From Spirochaetota bacterium (lineage in GTDB: Bacteria > Spirochaetota > UBA4802 > UBA5368), in assembly GCA_004297825.1 (NCBI GenBank), contig SCSX01000041.1:1-41915 (forward strand): 41,915 nt of DNA, given 5' to 3'. Position numbers and translations under genes: made by a program. Positions 25,104-34,969 of this stretch are shown one piece after another. The notes below the pieces were generated by a model. The model saw only the letters and a program-made list of their open reading frames with translations. It had not been told where the DNA came from and did not search any database. Within the stretch, counting starts at the first letter, position 1, and every line of letters starts with the position of its first letter.

Positions 25104-26678
25104 ATGAAGTCAAAAGGTCAATCGGCGCCCGCCGCCAAGCCGCTACACCAGTCCGACATACTGAGCAGTGTCATCATCCGCAGCCACAAGAGGCTCTTCG
25201 TCGCCTTTGCGAGTATCGTCCTTCTTTCCAATGTGTCGGCAGTGCTCATAAAGCTTGGGGGGATCGGCTCCGATTACCTCACCTACGAGGCGATAATCCT
25301 GGAACTGGGGCTGGCCGCCGCGTTCTTCACCGTTACGGTGTTCTCGTCCATGCGCATGAGAGGAACCGTTGCCTCCGCCTATGTCGCGATCTCCGGCGTG
25401 ATGCTTTGCCTCTTCATATTCCAGTATTTCATATACGGGGGAAAGGAGCTTTTCGCGTCGCATTTCATCCTGCTCATCCTGAGCGTATTCTATTTCAATC
25501 CGCGGCTGAGCCTCTACACCTTCGTCATCGTCATCGTTTCCCAGATCGCGCTCTTTTACGCGCACCCCAGCCTTTTACCTGACGGGCCTAAAAGCAACAT
25601 CGCGATCCGCTTCCTCATCTACATCTGGGTCGGGGCCTTCGCGATGGCGGGTGCGAAGACCACGCGCGAGCTTCTCCTTCTCGCGATCTCGAAGGCCGAC
25701 GACGCGGAAAAGAATTACCTGAGCATACAGGAGATCGCGAAGGCGGTACGCCATTCCGTATCGGTGCTCAAGGACGAGTCATTGAACCAGGATTCCATGG
25801 TGAGCGGCATCCACGACCTTACCCAGTCCCAGGCCTCTTCGCTGGAGGAGATTACCGCCGCAATCGAGGAGCTCACGAGCAACACCGACTCCATCTCCGG
25901 CGTCGCGCGCAGCCTGGTCGAGGAGGTGCAGATCACCTCGTCGTCCATGGACGACCTGCGCATGGTCTATGGCAAGATCCAGACGAGCTCCGACGCGATC
26001 ACGGGAACCATCAACGAGATCCGCGGCTACTCGGACAACTCCTCCTCCCAGATGGGCAAGACCCTGGAGCAGTTCCGCGTGCTCGAGGAGAAGGGGGGCG
26101 AGATGTCGGGCCTGGTACAGGTGATCAACGAGATCGCGGACAAGGTGAACCTGCTTTCGCTCAACGCCTCGATCGAAGCGGCGCGCGCCGGCGATCACGG
26201 CCGCGGGTTCGCGGTGGTCGCCGACGAGGTCTCGAAGCTCGCCGAGGCTACGGCCCTGAACTCCGGCCAGATCGAAAAGCTCATCAAGGAAAACCGGGGC
26301 ATGATCACGAGCAGCGGAACCCTTCTTCAAGAGTCCTCCTCGATGCTCACGAAACTCAACGCGTCCATCGCCACCATTACCCAGGAGATCACCGAGGTGG
26401 GCGGCCTGCTCACCGATATCGGCAACACCATCAAGATCATCACCAACCTGAACGTCCGCATCTCCGATACATCGCACGCCACGGAGACGTCCCTCCAGGA
26501 ACAGCAGATCGCGACGGAGGAATCGAGCAAAACGATCCTGCACATCTCCGAAACCGCGCAGGACGTGGTGATCCATTCCCTGCGCATCGCCGAGTCGACC
26601 AAGGTGGTGAACCAGCTCGCCGACGAGCTGGGCGGGCTCATAAGCCAGATGCTGGGGGAAAAGGAAGGCGCTGCCTGA
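25104..26678 (+). CDS. Methyl-accepting chemotaxis protein with polytopic membrane input domain
   Basis: 524 residues. The N-terminal 190 residues hold about six hydrophobic helices (for example [18 protein letters not shown] and YAVISG-like segments) with short loops, no periplasmic ligand domain and no HAMP. The cytoplasmic coiled coil bears the signalling tip at about 340-382 ([35 protein letters not shown]). Same design as the receptor at 2908-4458. ATG 25104 has GGGAGAA upstream, and the frame upstream to 25068 is unlikely to be used. The 3' 900 bp are covered on the opposite strand by an open frame that belongs to the neighbouring GYNLF gene; I regard that as a shadow. Confidence 0.88.
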   Translation: MKSKGQSAPAAKPLHQSDILSSVIIRSHKRLFVAFASIVLLSNVSAVLIKLGGIGSDYLTYEAIILELGLAAAFFTVTVFSSMRMRGTVASAYVAISGVMLCLFIFQYFIYGGKELFASHFILLILSVFYFNPRLSLYTFVIVIVSQIALFYAHPSLLPDGPKSNIAIRFLIYIWVGAFAMAGAKTTRELLLLAISKADDAEKNYLSIQEIAKAVRHSVSVLKDESLNQDSMVSGIHDLTQSQASSLEEITAAIEELTSNTDSISGVARSLVEEVQITSSSMDDLRMVYGKIQTSSDAITGTINEIRGYSDNSSSQMGKTLEQFRVLEEKGGEMSGLVQVINEIADKVNLLSLNASIEAARAGDHGRGFAVVADEVSKLAEATALNSGQIEKLIKENRGMITSSGTLLQESSSMLTKLNASIATITQEITEVGGLLTDIGNTIKIITNLNVRISDTSHATETSLQEQQIATEESSKTILHISETAQDVVIHSLRIAESTKVVNQLADELGGLISQMLGEKEGAA

Positions 26679-27107
26679 GTTCCCCTTGGCGCTCAGGCCC
26701 CATGTAGCATTAAAGTCCCCCTGGCCCCCCGAACAGGAGTAAAGACCAGGGCCGGCTGAAAGGTGCCGTTCCGCCGTGTGTTGTATCGATGATACATCGA
26801 CACGAGATGCCTTTTCCTCAACAACGCGCCCTTCGCGAAGTCCCTCCCACATGAACAGATTATACCCGGTCATGTTTTTCCCGCGCGCCTTACTATCCCA
26901 CGCGTCTCGTTCAATAGCGGAGAGCTTTCTCCACTCATGGGCGCGCAGGGCGAAGGTGGTCCGTCCCTCCTGCTGGCGCTTCGTGCGCGGGTTGGAAGGG
27001 ATTACATGACGGCGGACACAGGCTTTGCCGTTGCGCGTATAGTAGACAAGACCGTCGAGTGTACCTGAGAGCTCCTTGAGGATCGAGATTAATCGGACCT
27101 GTGCCAT
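26679..27107 (-). CDS. Small 'GYNLF' family protein, second copy, 3' end open
   Basis: The first about 105 residues match the family of the gene at 1619: GTLDGLVYYTRNGK, IPSNPRTKRQQ, EWRKLSAIERDAWDSKA and MTGYNLFMWEGL. Function unknown. ATG 27107 has GGGAGGG about 8 nt upstream. No in-frame stop occurs before the end of the chemoreceptor gene; the frame stays open antisense to it as far as 25779. A real stop was probably lost by mutation or frameshift, so I end the feature at the receptor stop and treat the true 3' end as unknown. It sits at the left border of the lower-GC accessory island. Confidence 0.55.
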
Positions 27108-27478
27108 TGTTATATCCCTCCCGTGTATCGGCGAATTTTCATGTCTCACTGGTATAGTGACGGGAGCGGGGCGTATCCGACAAAATAAATAACGAAAGTG
27201 AGGGAAATATTTGGTTATTGAGGGGGAGAAGGCGAGGGAGATAGGAGGGGATCCCCGGATAAAATCAATACTATCAAATCGAGGTGATGCAGTACCGGTC
27301 GCGGGCGGCAAAGGAAAATATGTTGACAGAGCATAAAAAATGCACCATGAAAGTGAGATATAAACAAATGCAAGTAGACCAACCATGAATCTCTAATGGC
27401 GACATTGCAAGACATCCAAAGCAACTGGACCTGTTATAGCTGCCATCGACATTCTGTTATGCCGTATAAGGTTAAACA

Positions 27479-30130
27479 ATGAACCACCTTCACCAGCATC
27501 TTGAATTACTGGTTGCAGAATGGCGAGACGACGGCTATCCCACCCGGAAATATAGCGCCATAGCAGAAATTCTTGAATGGTCCCATGAATCCGCAAACAA
27601 TACTCTGCGCTTTCTTCGCCGACCGCAACTACGGGCGCTGGAAACGTACTGGTACCTTCGTCTTGTTGAGGAAACCCCGCATATACTGGATTTATACAGG
27701 AAACTTATTCCGAAACAGTCTCAGCTCCTTGAGGCGCTTGGTCTGAATACCAAAGGGATCAACGATCTGGTCCTCGATGAAGGAATCGATTCTCTCTGGG
27801 AACGAATAAAAAAAGATGATGGTTTCGTCAGAGACTTCAAGCTTGAATCTCTCCGCGAGACGATTACCCTCGACTATCCCAGCTATATTCTCGCCCTGGC
27901 CATGGGAGCGGGGAAAACAATCCTTATGGGCGCGATCATCGCGACGGAATTCGCCATGGCGCTGGAATATCCGAATGGACCTTTTGTACGGAACGCATTG
28001 GTCTTCGCTCCCGGAAAGACGATACTTGAATCGCTCCGGGAACTGGTGGAGATTCCCTTTGATCGCATTCTGCCGCCGCGCATGTACAAATCATTCGCCG
28101 CATCGGTAAAATTCACATTCACCCGCGATGGAGAAAAAGATATCCCGGTAATCCGCCGGTCGTCGTTCAATGTGGTGGTGACAAATACTGAAAAGATTCG
28201 CATCCAGAAAGAGAGCATTCGTAAAGCCGACCTGGGACCTCTCCTTATAAAGCCGGAGGCCGAGGACGAAGCGCGCACCGAGGTCGCTAACCTAAGGCTA
28301 CAGGCTATCGCAAGTCTCCCGCACCTGGCGGTTTTTTCCGACGAAGCGCACCACACCTATGGACAGTCGCTTGACAGCGAGCTCAAGAAAGTGAGAAAAA
28401 CCGTGGACTACCTTAACGACGCCACCAATGTCTACTGCGTGGTGAATACTACCGGAACGCCCTATTTCAAGAAGCAGGCGCTCAAGGATGTCGTGTTCTG
28501 GTACGGACTGTCCCAGGGAATAAAAGAAGGCTATCTAAAAGATCTTGCCGGAAGCATACAGGCCTACGATTTCGACGGTAACGCCGCCGTTTACGTAGAG
28601 CACGTGATCAAAGATTTCTTTTCCGAGTACGGCGATGTAAAACTCCCCGACGGCAGCCCGTCAAAAATAGCGTTGTATTTCCCCCAAACCGACGATCTCA
28701 GGGAGTTGCGCCCTCACGTGGACAAAGCGCTTATGGAATCGGGCAGGAGCCCTGCGCTCTGCCTTGTTAATACCTCAGATGAGAGCCTCACGAAAAGCGC
28801 CGATATTGACGCATTCAACCGCTTGAACGATCCCGCGTCGCCGCACCGCGTGATGCTATTGGTCAACAAGGGCACTGAGGGATGGAACTGCCCGTCCCTC
28901 TTCGCCTGCGCACTGGCGCGGAGGCTTCGCAGCTCCAACAACTTCGTGCTCCAGGCGGCGACACGCTGCCTGCGCCAGGTGCCGGGTAACGAGCGGAAAG
29001 CCCGCGTGTACCTTTCTACCGACAATTTTTCCGTGCTGGACCACCAGTTGCAGGAGACCTTTGGTGAGAGCATCACCGATCTGAACCGCGCGGGCCAGGA
29101 AAGCCGGAGAGAACGTATAGTGATTCGCAAGCTTGACCTTCCGCCGCTTGTAGTGACCAGGATGGTGCGCACGGTCGTTAAAAAGGAAGGCGCTTCCGGA
29201 AGCGGACGGATAAAACTTGCCAGGCCAAAGGACGGGGCCGGTGCAACCATGGAAAAGAAGACCTTCACGCTGAAAGAACAGCTTTCAAGCTCCGGCGTGT
29301 TGCAACAGATGGGAGACGCCGTCGTCATTGAGCACCTTCCGGAAGCTGCCGACGCCTACATGACGGCCCAGATGCTCGCGGCGCAGTACCGGCTTGACTT
29401 CTGGATCGTCTATGATGAACTGAAGCGGCTCTACGGTAACGATGATATTCCTCTTGCTCACTGTGAGATGCTCGGGAAACAGGTCGAGGAACAGACGCGG
29501 TTTTATGACATTCATGAGGAAAAGGTGGACGTGGCGCTGGCCCTTATCAAACCGGAGGGCTTTGAAAAGGAAATCGACGCGGGCGGCGCCGAGATCTACA
29601 CCGCTGAGATCGTATACCCCAAAGACCGTGAAGCGCTCATCGCGCGCTACGCCACCTGGAAAAGCCGCGCCGGGGAATTCGGATTTCACTATGACCCTTA
29701 CAATTTCGACTCGAAGCCGGAGCAGCATTTCTTCGAGCAGATGCTCCATTCCATCAACCTGAAGCCCGGCGATATCGAAGACATTTACTTTACCGGGGCG
29801 CTCACCGATCCGGGAAAAACCGACTTCTTCGTGGAATACAAGGATGAAAAGGGCAAGTGGCGGCGCTACACGCCCGATTTTATCATCCGTAAAAAGCCGC
29901 CGCGCGGGGGAAAGCCGGGTACGGGCCGGGTATTCATTATAGAGATAAAAAGCGAACGTGAACGAAACCACCCCACCGACGGAGAAAACGGTCGCAAGGC
30001 AATGGCCGTCAAGAAGTGGCAGGACCTTGATCCCAAAAGGCTTCGTTATGAAATGATCTTCACCGCCACCGACACCGTCACGGCCGATCAGGCGAAGCCC
30101 GCGCGCGAATTCATTGAGGAGACCGAATAG
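27479..30130 (+). CDS. res: Type III-like restriction endonuclease subunit (DEAD/DEAH helicase-nuclease)
   Basis: 883 residues. SF2 helicase motifs are present: Walker A GAGKT at 143-147, DEAH at 288-291 (FSDEAHHTYG), a motif III-like NTTGTPYF, and motif VI QAATRCLRQ near 495. The C-terminus has a PD-(D/E)xK nuclease: Asp800 (TPDFIIRKK) and Glu822-x-Lys824 (IIEIKSER). This suits a Res subunit, which travels on and cuts DNA when sites lack methylation and needs the Mod subunit for recognition. The start ATG has AAGG 7 nt upstream. The stop overlaps the GTG of the methyltransferase by one base. Order res-mod is the reverse of the usual mod-res. The 370 bp before it carry no gene I can support. 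Confidence 0.9.
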   Translation: MNHLHQHLELLVAEWRDDGYPTRKYSAIAEILEWSHESANNTLRFLRRPQLRALETYWYLRLVEETPHILDLYRKLIPKQSQLLEALGLNTKGINDLVLDEGIDSLWERIKKDDGFVRDFKLESLRETITLDYPSYILALAMGAGKTILMGAIIATEFAMALEYPNGPFVRNALVFAPGKTILESLRELVEIPFDRILPPRMYKSFAASVKFTFTRDGEKDIPVIRRSSFNVVVTNTEKIRIQKESIRKADLGPLLIKPEAEDEARTEVANLRLQAIASLPHLAVFSDEAHHTYGQSLDSELKKVRKTVDYLNDATNVYCVVNTTGTPYFKKQALKDVVFWYGLSQGIKEGYLKDLAGSIQAYDFDGNAAVYVEHVIKDFFSEYGDVKLPDGSPSKIALYFPQTDDLRELRPHVDKALMESGRSPALCLVNTSDESLTKSADIDAFNRLNDPASPHRVMLLVNKGTEGWNCPSLFACALARRLRSSNNFVLQAATRCLRQVPGNERKARVYLSTDNFSVLDHQLQETFGESITDLNRAGQESRRERIVIRKLDLPPLVVTRMVRTVVKKEGASGSGRIKLARPKDGAGATMEKKTFTLKEQLSSSGVLQQMGDAVVIEHLPEAADAYMTAQMLAAQYRLDFWIVYDELKRLYGNDDIPLAHCEMLGKQVEEQTRFYDIHEEKVDVALALIKPEGFEKEIDAGGAEIYTAEIVYPKDREALIARYATWKSRAGEFGFHYDPYNFDSKPEQHFFEQMLHSINLKPGDIEDIYFTGALTDPGKTDFFVEYKDEKGKWRRYTPDFIIRKKPPRGGKPGTGRVFIIEIKSERERNHPTDGENGRKAMAVKKWQDLDPKRLRYEMIFTATDTVTADQAKPAREFIEETE

Positions 30131-32235
30131 TGAAAAAGGCCAAAGATACCGGAAGAAAGGCCGCCCCGGAAAAGGAGAACGCCGAGAAACCCGGCAGCGA
30201 AGGAAAACCCATAAAGATCGCCGCAGCAAAGGGACGGCCCATGCTAAGCTGGGTGGGAAAGCGCCCGCTCACGCACGTGACCGCGTTTCCCGCACAGCAC
30301 GTTGAAACTTTTGATCCCGAACATACCTTCAGGGCGAGCGCAACTCCCCCGTCATTAAAGGGGACCGGTGACGCGTATAAAGACTGGCCCGCCGGTTACC
30401 CCAAGGGCGGACTTCTTTTTCACGGCGACAACAAGGAGGTGCTTGCGCACTTGCTGGCCAACGGTTTCAGGGGAAAGGTCGACCTTGTATACATTGACCC
30501 TCCGTTCGATTCGGGAGCGGATTACGTGCGCAAGGTGGAGCTTCGCGGTGCGAAGGGAACCACCAAGATTGACGGAGAGAGCTATACGCTGGGAGAGCAG
30601 ATTCAGTATACGGATATATGGGCAAATGATAATTATTTGCAGTTTATGTATGAGAGATTTTTATTATTGAAAGAACTTCTTAGTGAAAAGGGAAGCATAT
30701 TTGTACACTGTGATGATTCTAAAAACTATTTATTAAGGATCATCTTGGATGAAGTTTTCTCACCTGAAGGATTCAGGAACGAAATAATATGGAAAAGATC
30801 TACTTCCACTGGTCTTTCAATGAAACGATGTGGAACTTTGCACGACACGATATTTTGGTACACTAAAGGGCTGGACTATAAATTTCTTATGCAGTATCAT
30901 GATCATGATGAGGAATATTTAAAACGTGCGAAGAAAGATGAGAATGGCCGCCTATATATACCTATTCCAACAGGCAATCCTGGGCCAAGACCTAACCTAT
31001 ATTACGAATATAAAGGATACTTGCCGCATCCAAACGGATACAAGTGGAAAAAAGAGAAGATGGAAATGTTTGACAAACAGGGCCGACTTCTATTTCCAGA
31101 ATCCAAAGATGGGCGAATTCAATATAAACAGTTTTTAGATGAGATGGATGGAGTCAAACTTCAAGATCTTTGGCTTGATGTTTATTCGGTCAATCCTGTA
31201 GCGATCGAAAGAATTGGGTTTCCAACCCAAAAACCTACCGCACTTCTTCAGCGAATAATTTCAATGACTACTGATCCGTTCGATTTGATTCTTGATTGTT
31301 TCATCGGTTCTGGAACAACGATTGAGGCAACTCAGAAGCTCGGTCGTCGCTGGATAGGCTGCGACATCAACAAGGGCGCAATCCAGACAACTGCCAAACG
31401 ATTGCAGGGAATCATTACCGAACAGATTGAAGCATTAAAACAACAAGCGGAGGAAGATTCGCAGGGAAAGCTTATTGAAACCGACGAACCGGAAGAGGAA
31501 CCCAAGCCTGCGCAACTGGGATTTTCCGTGTGGCGCGTCAACGATTACGACCTGGCCATCCAGCACAACGAGGCGGTCAACCTGGCATGCGAACACATAG
31601 GTATAGTACGCACCCGCGCGAACGCGTACTTTGACGGCACGCTGGGGAAAAAGCTCGTGAAGATAGTCCCGTTTTCCCATCCCCTCACGCCGCTTGATCT
31701 TGAAGAGCTGAAGCGGGAACTGGACGCACGCCCCGAGGAAGACCGGAACATTACGATGGTGTGCCTTGGGATGGAGATCGCCGCGGCGGCATGGGTAGAG
31801 GACTGGAACAGGCTGCGCAAGGGATCGGGCGCGGTGAACAAGGTAAATGTCATAGAACTGCGTACCGACCCAAAATACGGCGGCTTCATTTCCCATGAAC
31901 CGGCGAAGGCCCGGGTGAAGATCGCTCGAAAAAAAGAAATGATCGGCGTCGAGATACTGGATTTCGCAAGTCCCTCGATCATCGAGCGCCTGCGTTTGTT
32001 GAGCGGCGTAAGCTCCCCGAAGATCAACGACTGGCACTCCATGGTGGATTGCGTCATGATCGATACGGCGTACGACGGCAATGTGTTTAATGTTGTCCTT
32101 TCGGATATTCCCGTCAAGAAAACTGACCTTGTTTCGGGGAAATACGAGCTTGCCGTGCCCAAAGGCGAGACCACGGTGGCGGTTAAGATCGTGGATATGC
32201 TGGGGGAAGAGGTGCTGGTGACGGAAAAGGTGTGA
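30130..32235 (+). CDS. mod: Type III-like DNA methyltransferase subunit (beta class)
   Basis: 701 residues, GTG start sharing one base with the res stop. Catalytic motif IV DPPF is at 123-126 (LVYIDPPFDSG) and the AdoMet-binding motif I at 391-396 (FIGSGT), the order of beta-class N6-adenine enzymes. The target-recognition region lies between them. It methylates the recognition site, protecting host DNA and guiding Res. Bases 30600-31330, between these motifs and just over the second, are clearly more AT-rich than both flanks, so the recognition region looks exchanged. The last 250 residues (from about 455) form an extra domain (YDLAIQHNEAVNLACEH...) and the end VVAVKIVDMLGEEVLV-like segment reads as a beta-rich fold. 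A gap of 85 bp separates it from trlF. Confidence 0.9.
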   Translation: MKKAKDTGRKAAPEKENAEKPGSEGKPIKIAAAKGRPMLSWVGKRPLTHVTAFPAQHVETFDPEHTFRASATPPSLKGTGDAYKDWPAGYPKGGLLFHGDNKEVLAHLLANGFRGKVDLVYIDPPFDSGADYVRKVELRGAKGTTKIDGESYTLGEQIQYTDIWANDNYLQFMYERFLLLKELLSEKGSIFVHCDDSKNYLLRIILDEVFSPEGFRNEIIWKRSTSTGLSMKRCGTLHDTIFWYTKGLDYKFLMQYHDHDEEYLKRAKKDENGRLYIPIPTGNPGPRPNLYYEYKGYLPHPNGYKWKKEKMEMFDKQGRLLFPESKDGRIQYKQFLDEMDGVKLQDLWLDVYSVNPVAIERIGFPTQKPTALLQRIISMTTDPFDLILDCFIGSGTTIEATQKLGRRWIGCDINKGAIQTTAKRLQGIITEQIEALKQQAEEDSQGKLIETDEPEEEPKPAQLGFSVWRVNDYDLAIQHNEAVNLACEHIGIVRTRANAYFDGTLGKKLVKIVPFSHPLTPLDLEELKRELDARPEEDRNITMVCLGMEIAAAAWVEDWNRLRKGSGAVNKVNVIELRTDPKYGGFISHEPAKARVKIARKKEMIGVEILDFASPSIIERLRLLSGVSSPKINDWHSMVDCVMIDTAYDGNVFNVVLSDIPVKKTDLVSGKYELAVPKGETTVAVKIVDMLGEEVLVTEKV

Positions 32236-32320
32236 AAACATAAAGAGGACTTATACAAATTACTTCATGATTTCTTAAATCTGATCATTATACCGATTAT
32301 ACTATAGGTGGCGATAAATT

Positions 32321-34960
32321 ATGAGTGAAGCCTATACAGTAGCAAAATTCTGGAAGTGTGCCCTCCAGGTTAATCCATATGATTATATCGGTTATCGTGG
32401 AAAAAGTCATGGCTTGACGGAAAAGGAGTACAACCAAAAGCTCCTTGAAATATGCAAAGAGCAGGACATAAAAATTATCGGAATCGCAGACCATGGCAAT
32501 GTAAAAGCGATCGACCCGATCAGAACGCTCTTGAACCGGAACGATGTTCTGGTATTTCCCGGATTTGAGATAGCCACGACTGAAAAGGCTCATTTTGTCT
32601 GCCTTTTCCCGGAAAGCACACCAACCGAACAGCTCACAAGGTATCTTGGAAATCTCGACCTGACCGACCCCGATGAATGTGTCCGTCCATCAAAACTCAG
32701 TGCCGAAGAATTGATCCGAAGAGTGGATAAACTTGAAGGATTTACCTACGCGGCGCATGCGACCCTGGACAGCGGACTTCTCAAACAGAAATTGAATCAT
32801 ATATGGCGCTTGCCTTTGCTGCGTGCGGCGCAGATTCCCGGGAAGGTGGATGATCTCCCGCAAAATTTTCTTAATATTATCCGAAATATGGAATCTGAAT
32901 ACATTCGTACGCACCCGATTGGAATAATAAATTCAAAGGATGTAGCTGTTCCGGAAGATTTAAAGGACCCATCAGCGTCCTGCCTGATAAAGATGACGAC
33001 ACCCTCTTTTCAGGCTTTCAAAATGGCGTTTTTAGACTCAGAATCTAGGGTGCGCTTAAACTACGATGTCAGGGAACGATATTATTCAACGATCAATTCG
33101 ATCAGCATCTCCGGAGGATTCCTTGACGGACTTTCAATCGAACTTTCCGAACACCTTAACACGGTAATCGGGGGACGGGGAACCGGTAAATCGACGCTCC
33201 TGGAATGCATACGCTATGCACTGGATAAGGCGCCGGTCGGGAAGGAAGCCAGGAGGAAACATGAAGACATCATTAAAACGAATCTTGGACTGGAAAAAGG
33301 CCGAATTGAGCTGAAGATTCGCTCTTCAGCGAAAACCGGACGAACTTTCATACTTTCAAGACGTTACGGCGAGCCGGTTATCGTCAAAGATGGAGATGGT
33401 GCAGTTTCCAGGTTCAGCTCCGGCGATATTCTGCCGCATGTGGAATTATACGGACAAAACGAAATACTTGAAATCGCGGATAACCAGGAATTACTGTTCG
33501 AATCGCTCCAGCGCTTCCTGCCCGATGATTTCAGAAAATCAACCCAGGACCTCGCGCTAATTGAGAAAAAACTGACTGACAACGCCGATAAATTAATGAA
33601 AGCGATGGAAAACACCGCTGATATACAAGACAAGATCGCGACCTTGCCCAAATTACAGGAAGAGGAAAAGCAATACCCGAAAACCGGTCTTGAAAAATTG
33701 AAAATCATCCCGTATCTCGAACGCGAGCGCGGTCTGTTGTCACGAGCTGCTGAAGAATATGAACGGGTTTCCGACTCGCTGGAATCCCTGAAAGAGGGCA
33801 TTCCCGATATATCGTTTTTAGGAGACTCCGTATTAAGCGATCTTCCGCACAAGGAACAGCTTAAAAGTATACGGAAGCATATAACTTCTTATATAAGTTT
33901 GCTTTCAGAACAGGTGGATGCTTTCGACAAAGCTTATCATGAATCATTTTCCGGATTCACAACGCTTCAGAAGGCCTGCGGCAAAGATATAGAAAGCAAC
34001 GAAGCGGAAATTGAAAAGAGCTTTAAAAAGCTTCCATCGCTCGAGGGAAAGTCCGGTAAGGAAATCGGCATTGCGTACCAGAATCTGTTGAAAAGAATTG
34101 AACAGATACGCCCCTTTGAGGCACGCTTAAAATCACAAATAAAAGCTCTTGAGGTAATCCAAAAAGAGCGCGAGAACCTGCTCGCGGAATTATCAGACCT
34201 TCGTTCTCAGCGGAGCGCGCAGCTTACACGCTCGGTTAAGAGCCTGAATAAAAAGCTTTCGGGGAAATTAAGAGTTACAATCATCCCCGAGGGAGAAACG
34301 GCTCCCATAAAGCGTTTCCTGCTGGATTGCGGTCTTGAGGGCATAGGCGAGAAGAGGCTTTCCTGGATCGATTCAGCTCAAGGCCTTACGCCGATATCGC
34401 TTGTGAAGACCATTCGCGAAGGGAAGGAGAGTTTAAAATCCCAGCCGTGGGAAGTGACTCCGTCAGTTGCGGAGGCGCTTGGAAAGCTCGATTTCTCTGA
34501 CTTGCTCAAGCTTGAAGCCCTGTCACTTCCGGATCGCGTTTCAATCGAATTGAACGTTTCACATGCCGCGGAGGCATATCGGCCGATTGGCAACTTGTCG
34601 ACTGGCCAAAAATGTACGGCGATTTTACATCTGCTCCTTCTGGAGAACAGTGATCCTCTCATTATGGATCAACCTGAAGATAATCTTGACAATGCGTTTA
34701 TTGCCGAAAGAATCGTAACCGAATTACGGGCTTCAAAGATGCAACGGCAGTTTATTTTCGCCACGCATAACGCTAATATTCCCGTATTCGGAGACGCGGA
34801 ATGGATAGGTATTCTGGAATCGAGCAGTGAAGACGCCACGCTTCCGCCGGAGAGGCAGGGCTCGATAGATTCTCCCTTCGTTCGCGATAAAGCGGCGGAA
34901 ATATTGGAGGGCGGTAAAGCAGCGTTCATGCAGAGAAAGGATAAATATGGTTATGAATAG
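32321..34960 (+). CDS. trlF: TrlF-family PHP domain-SMC-like ATPase
   Basis: 879 residues. The N-terminal 200 residues resemble a PHP phosphoesterase (IGIADHGNVKAI near 53-64; FPGFEIATTE; YAAHATLDSGL). An ABC/SMC-type ATPase follows, split by a long coiled coil: Walker A GGRGTGKST (284-292), Q-loop near ELYGQNEILE, coiled coil about 400-660, signature LSTGQK (about 759) and Walker B PLIMDQPEDNLD (about 775-786), with FATHNANIP as the H-loop. I recognise this as the TrlF family of AAA-like ATPases found in defence loci. A PHP-nuclease or phosphatase activated by ATPase sensing is inference. It is followed 9 bp later by the AlbA_2 gene and is part of the same run. Confidence 0.82.
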   Translation: MSEAYTVAKFWKCALQVNPYDYIGYRGKSHGLTEKEYNQKLLEICKEQDIKIIGIADHGNVKAIDPIRTLLNRNDVLVFPGFEIATTEKAHFVCLFPESTPTEQLTRYLGNLDLTDPDECVRPSKLSAEELIRRVDKLEGFTYAAHATLDSGLLKQKLNHIWRLPLLRAAQIPGKVDDLPQNFLNIIRNMESEYIRTHPIGIINSKDVAVPEDLKDPSASCLIKMTTPSFQAFKMAFLDSESRVRLNYDVRERYYSTINSISISGGFLDGLSIELSEHLNTVIGGRGTGKSTLLECIRYALDKAPVGKEARRKHEDIIKTNLGLEKGRIELKIRSSAKTGRTFILSRRYGEPVIVKDGDGAVSRFSSGDILPHVELYGQNEILEIADNQELLFESLQRFLPDDFRKSTQDLALIEKKLTDNADKLMKAMENTADIQDKIATLPKLQEEEKQYPKTGLEKLKIIPYLERERGLLSRAAEEYERVSDSLESLKEGIPDISFLGDSVLSDLPHKEQLKSIRKHITSYISLLSEQVDAFDKAYHESFSGFTTLQKACGKDIESNEAEIEKSFKKLPSLEGKSGKEIGIAYQNLLKRIEQIRPFEARLKSQIKALEVIQKERENLLAELSDLRSQRSAQLTRSVKSLNKKLSGKLRVTIIPEGETAPIKRFLLDCGLEGIGEKRLSWIDSAQGLTPISLVKTIREGKESLKSQPWEVTPSVAEALGKLDFSDLLKLEALSLPDRVSIELNVSHAAEAYRPIGNLSTGQKCTAILHLLLLENSDPLIMDQPEDNLDNAFIAERIVTELRASKMQRQFIFATHNANIPVFGDAEWIGILESSSEDATLPPERQGSIDSPFVRDKAAEILEGGKAAFMQRKDKYGYE

Positions 34961-34969
34961 GGATGGATT

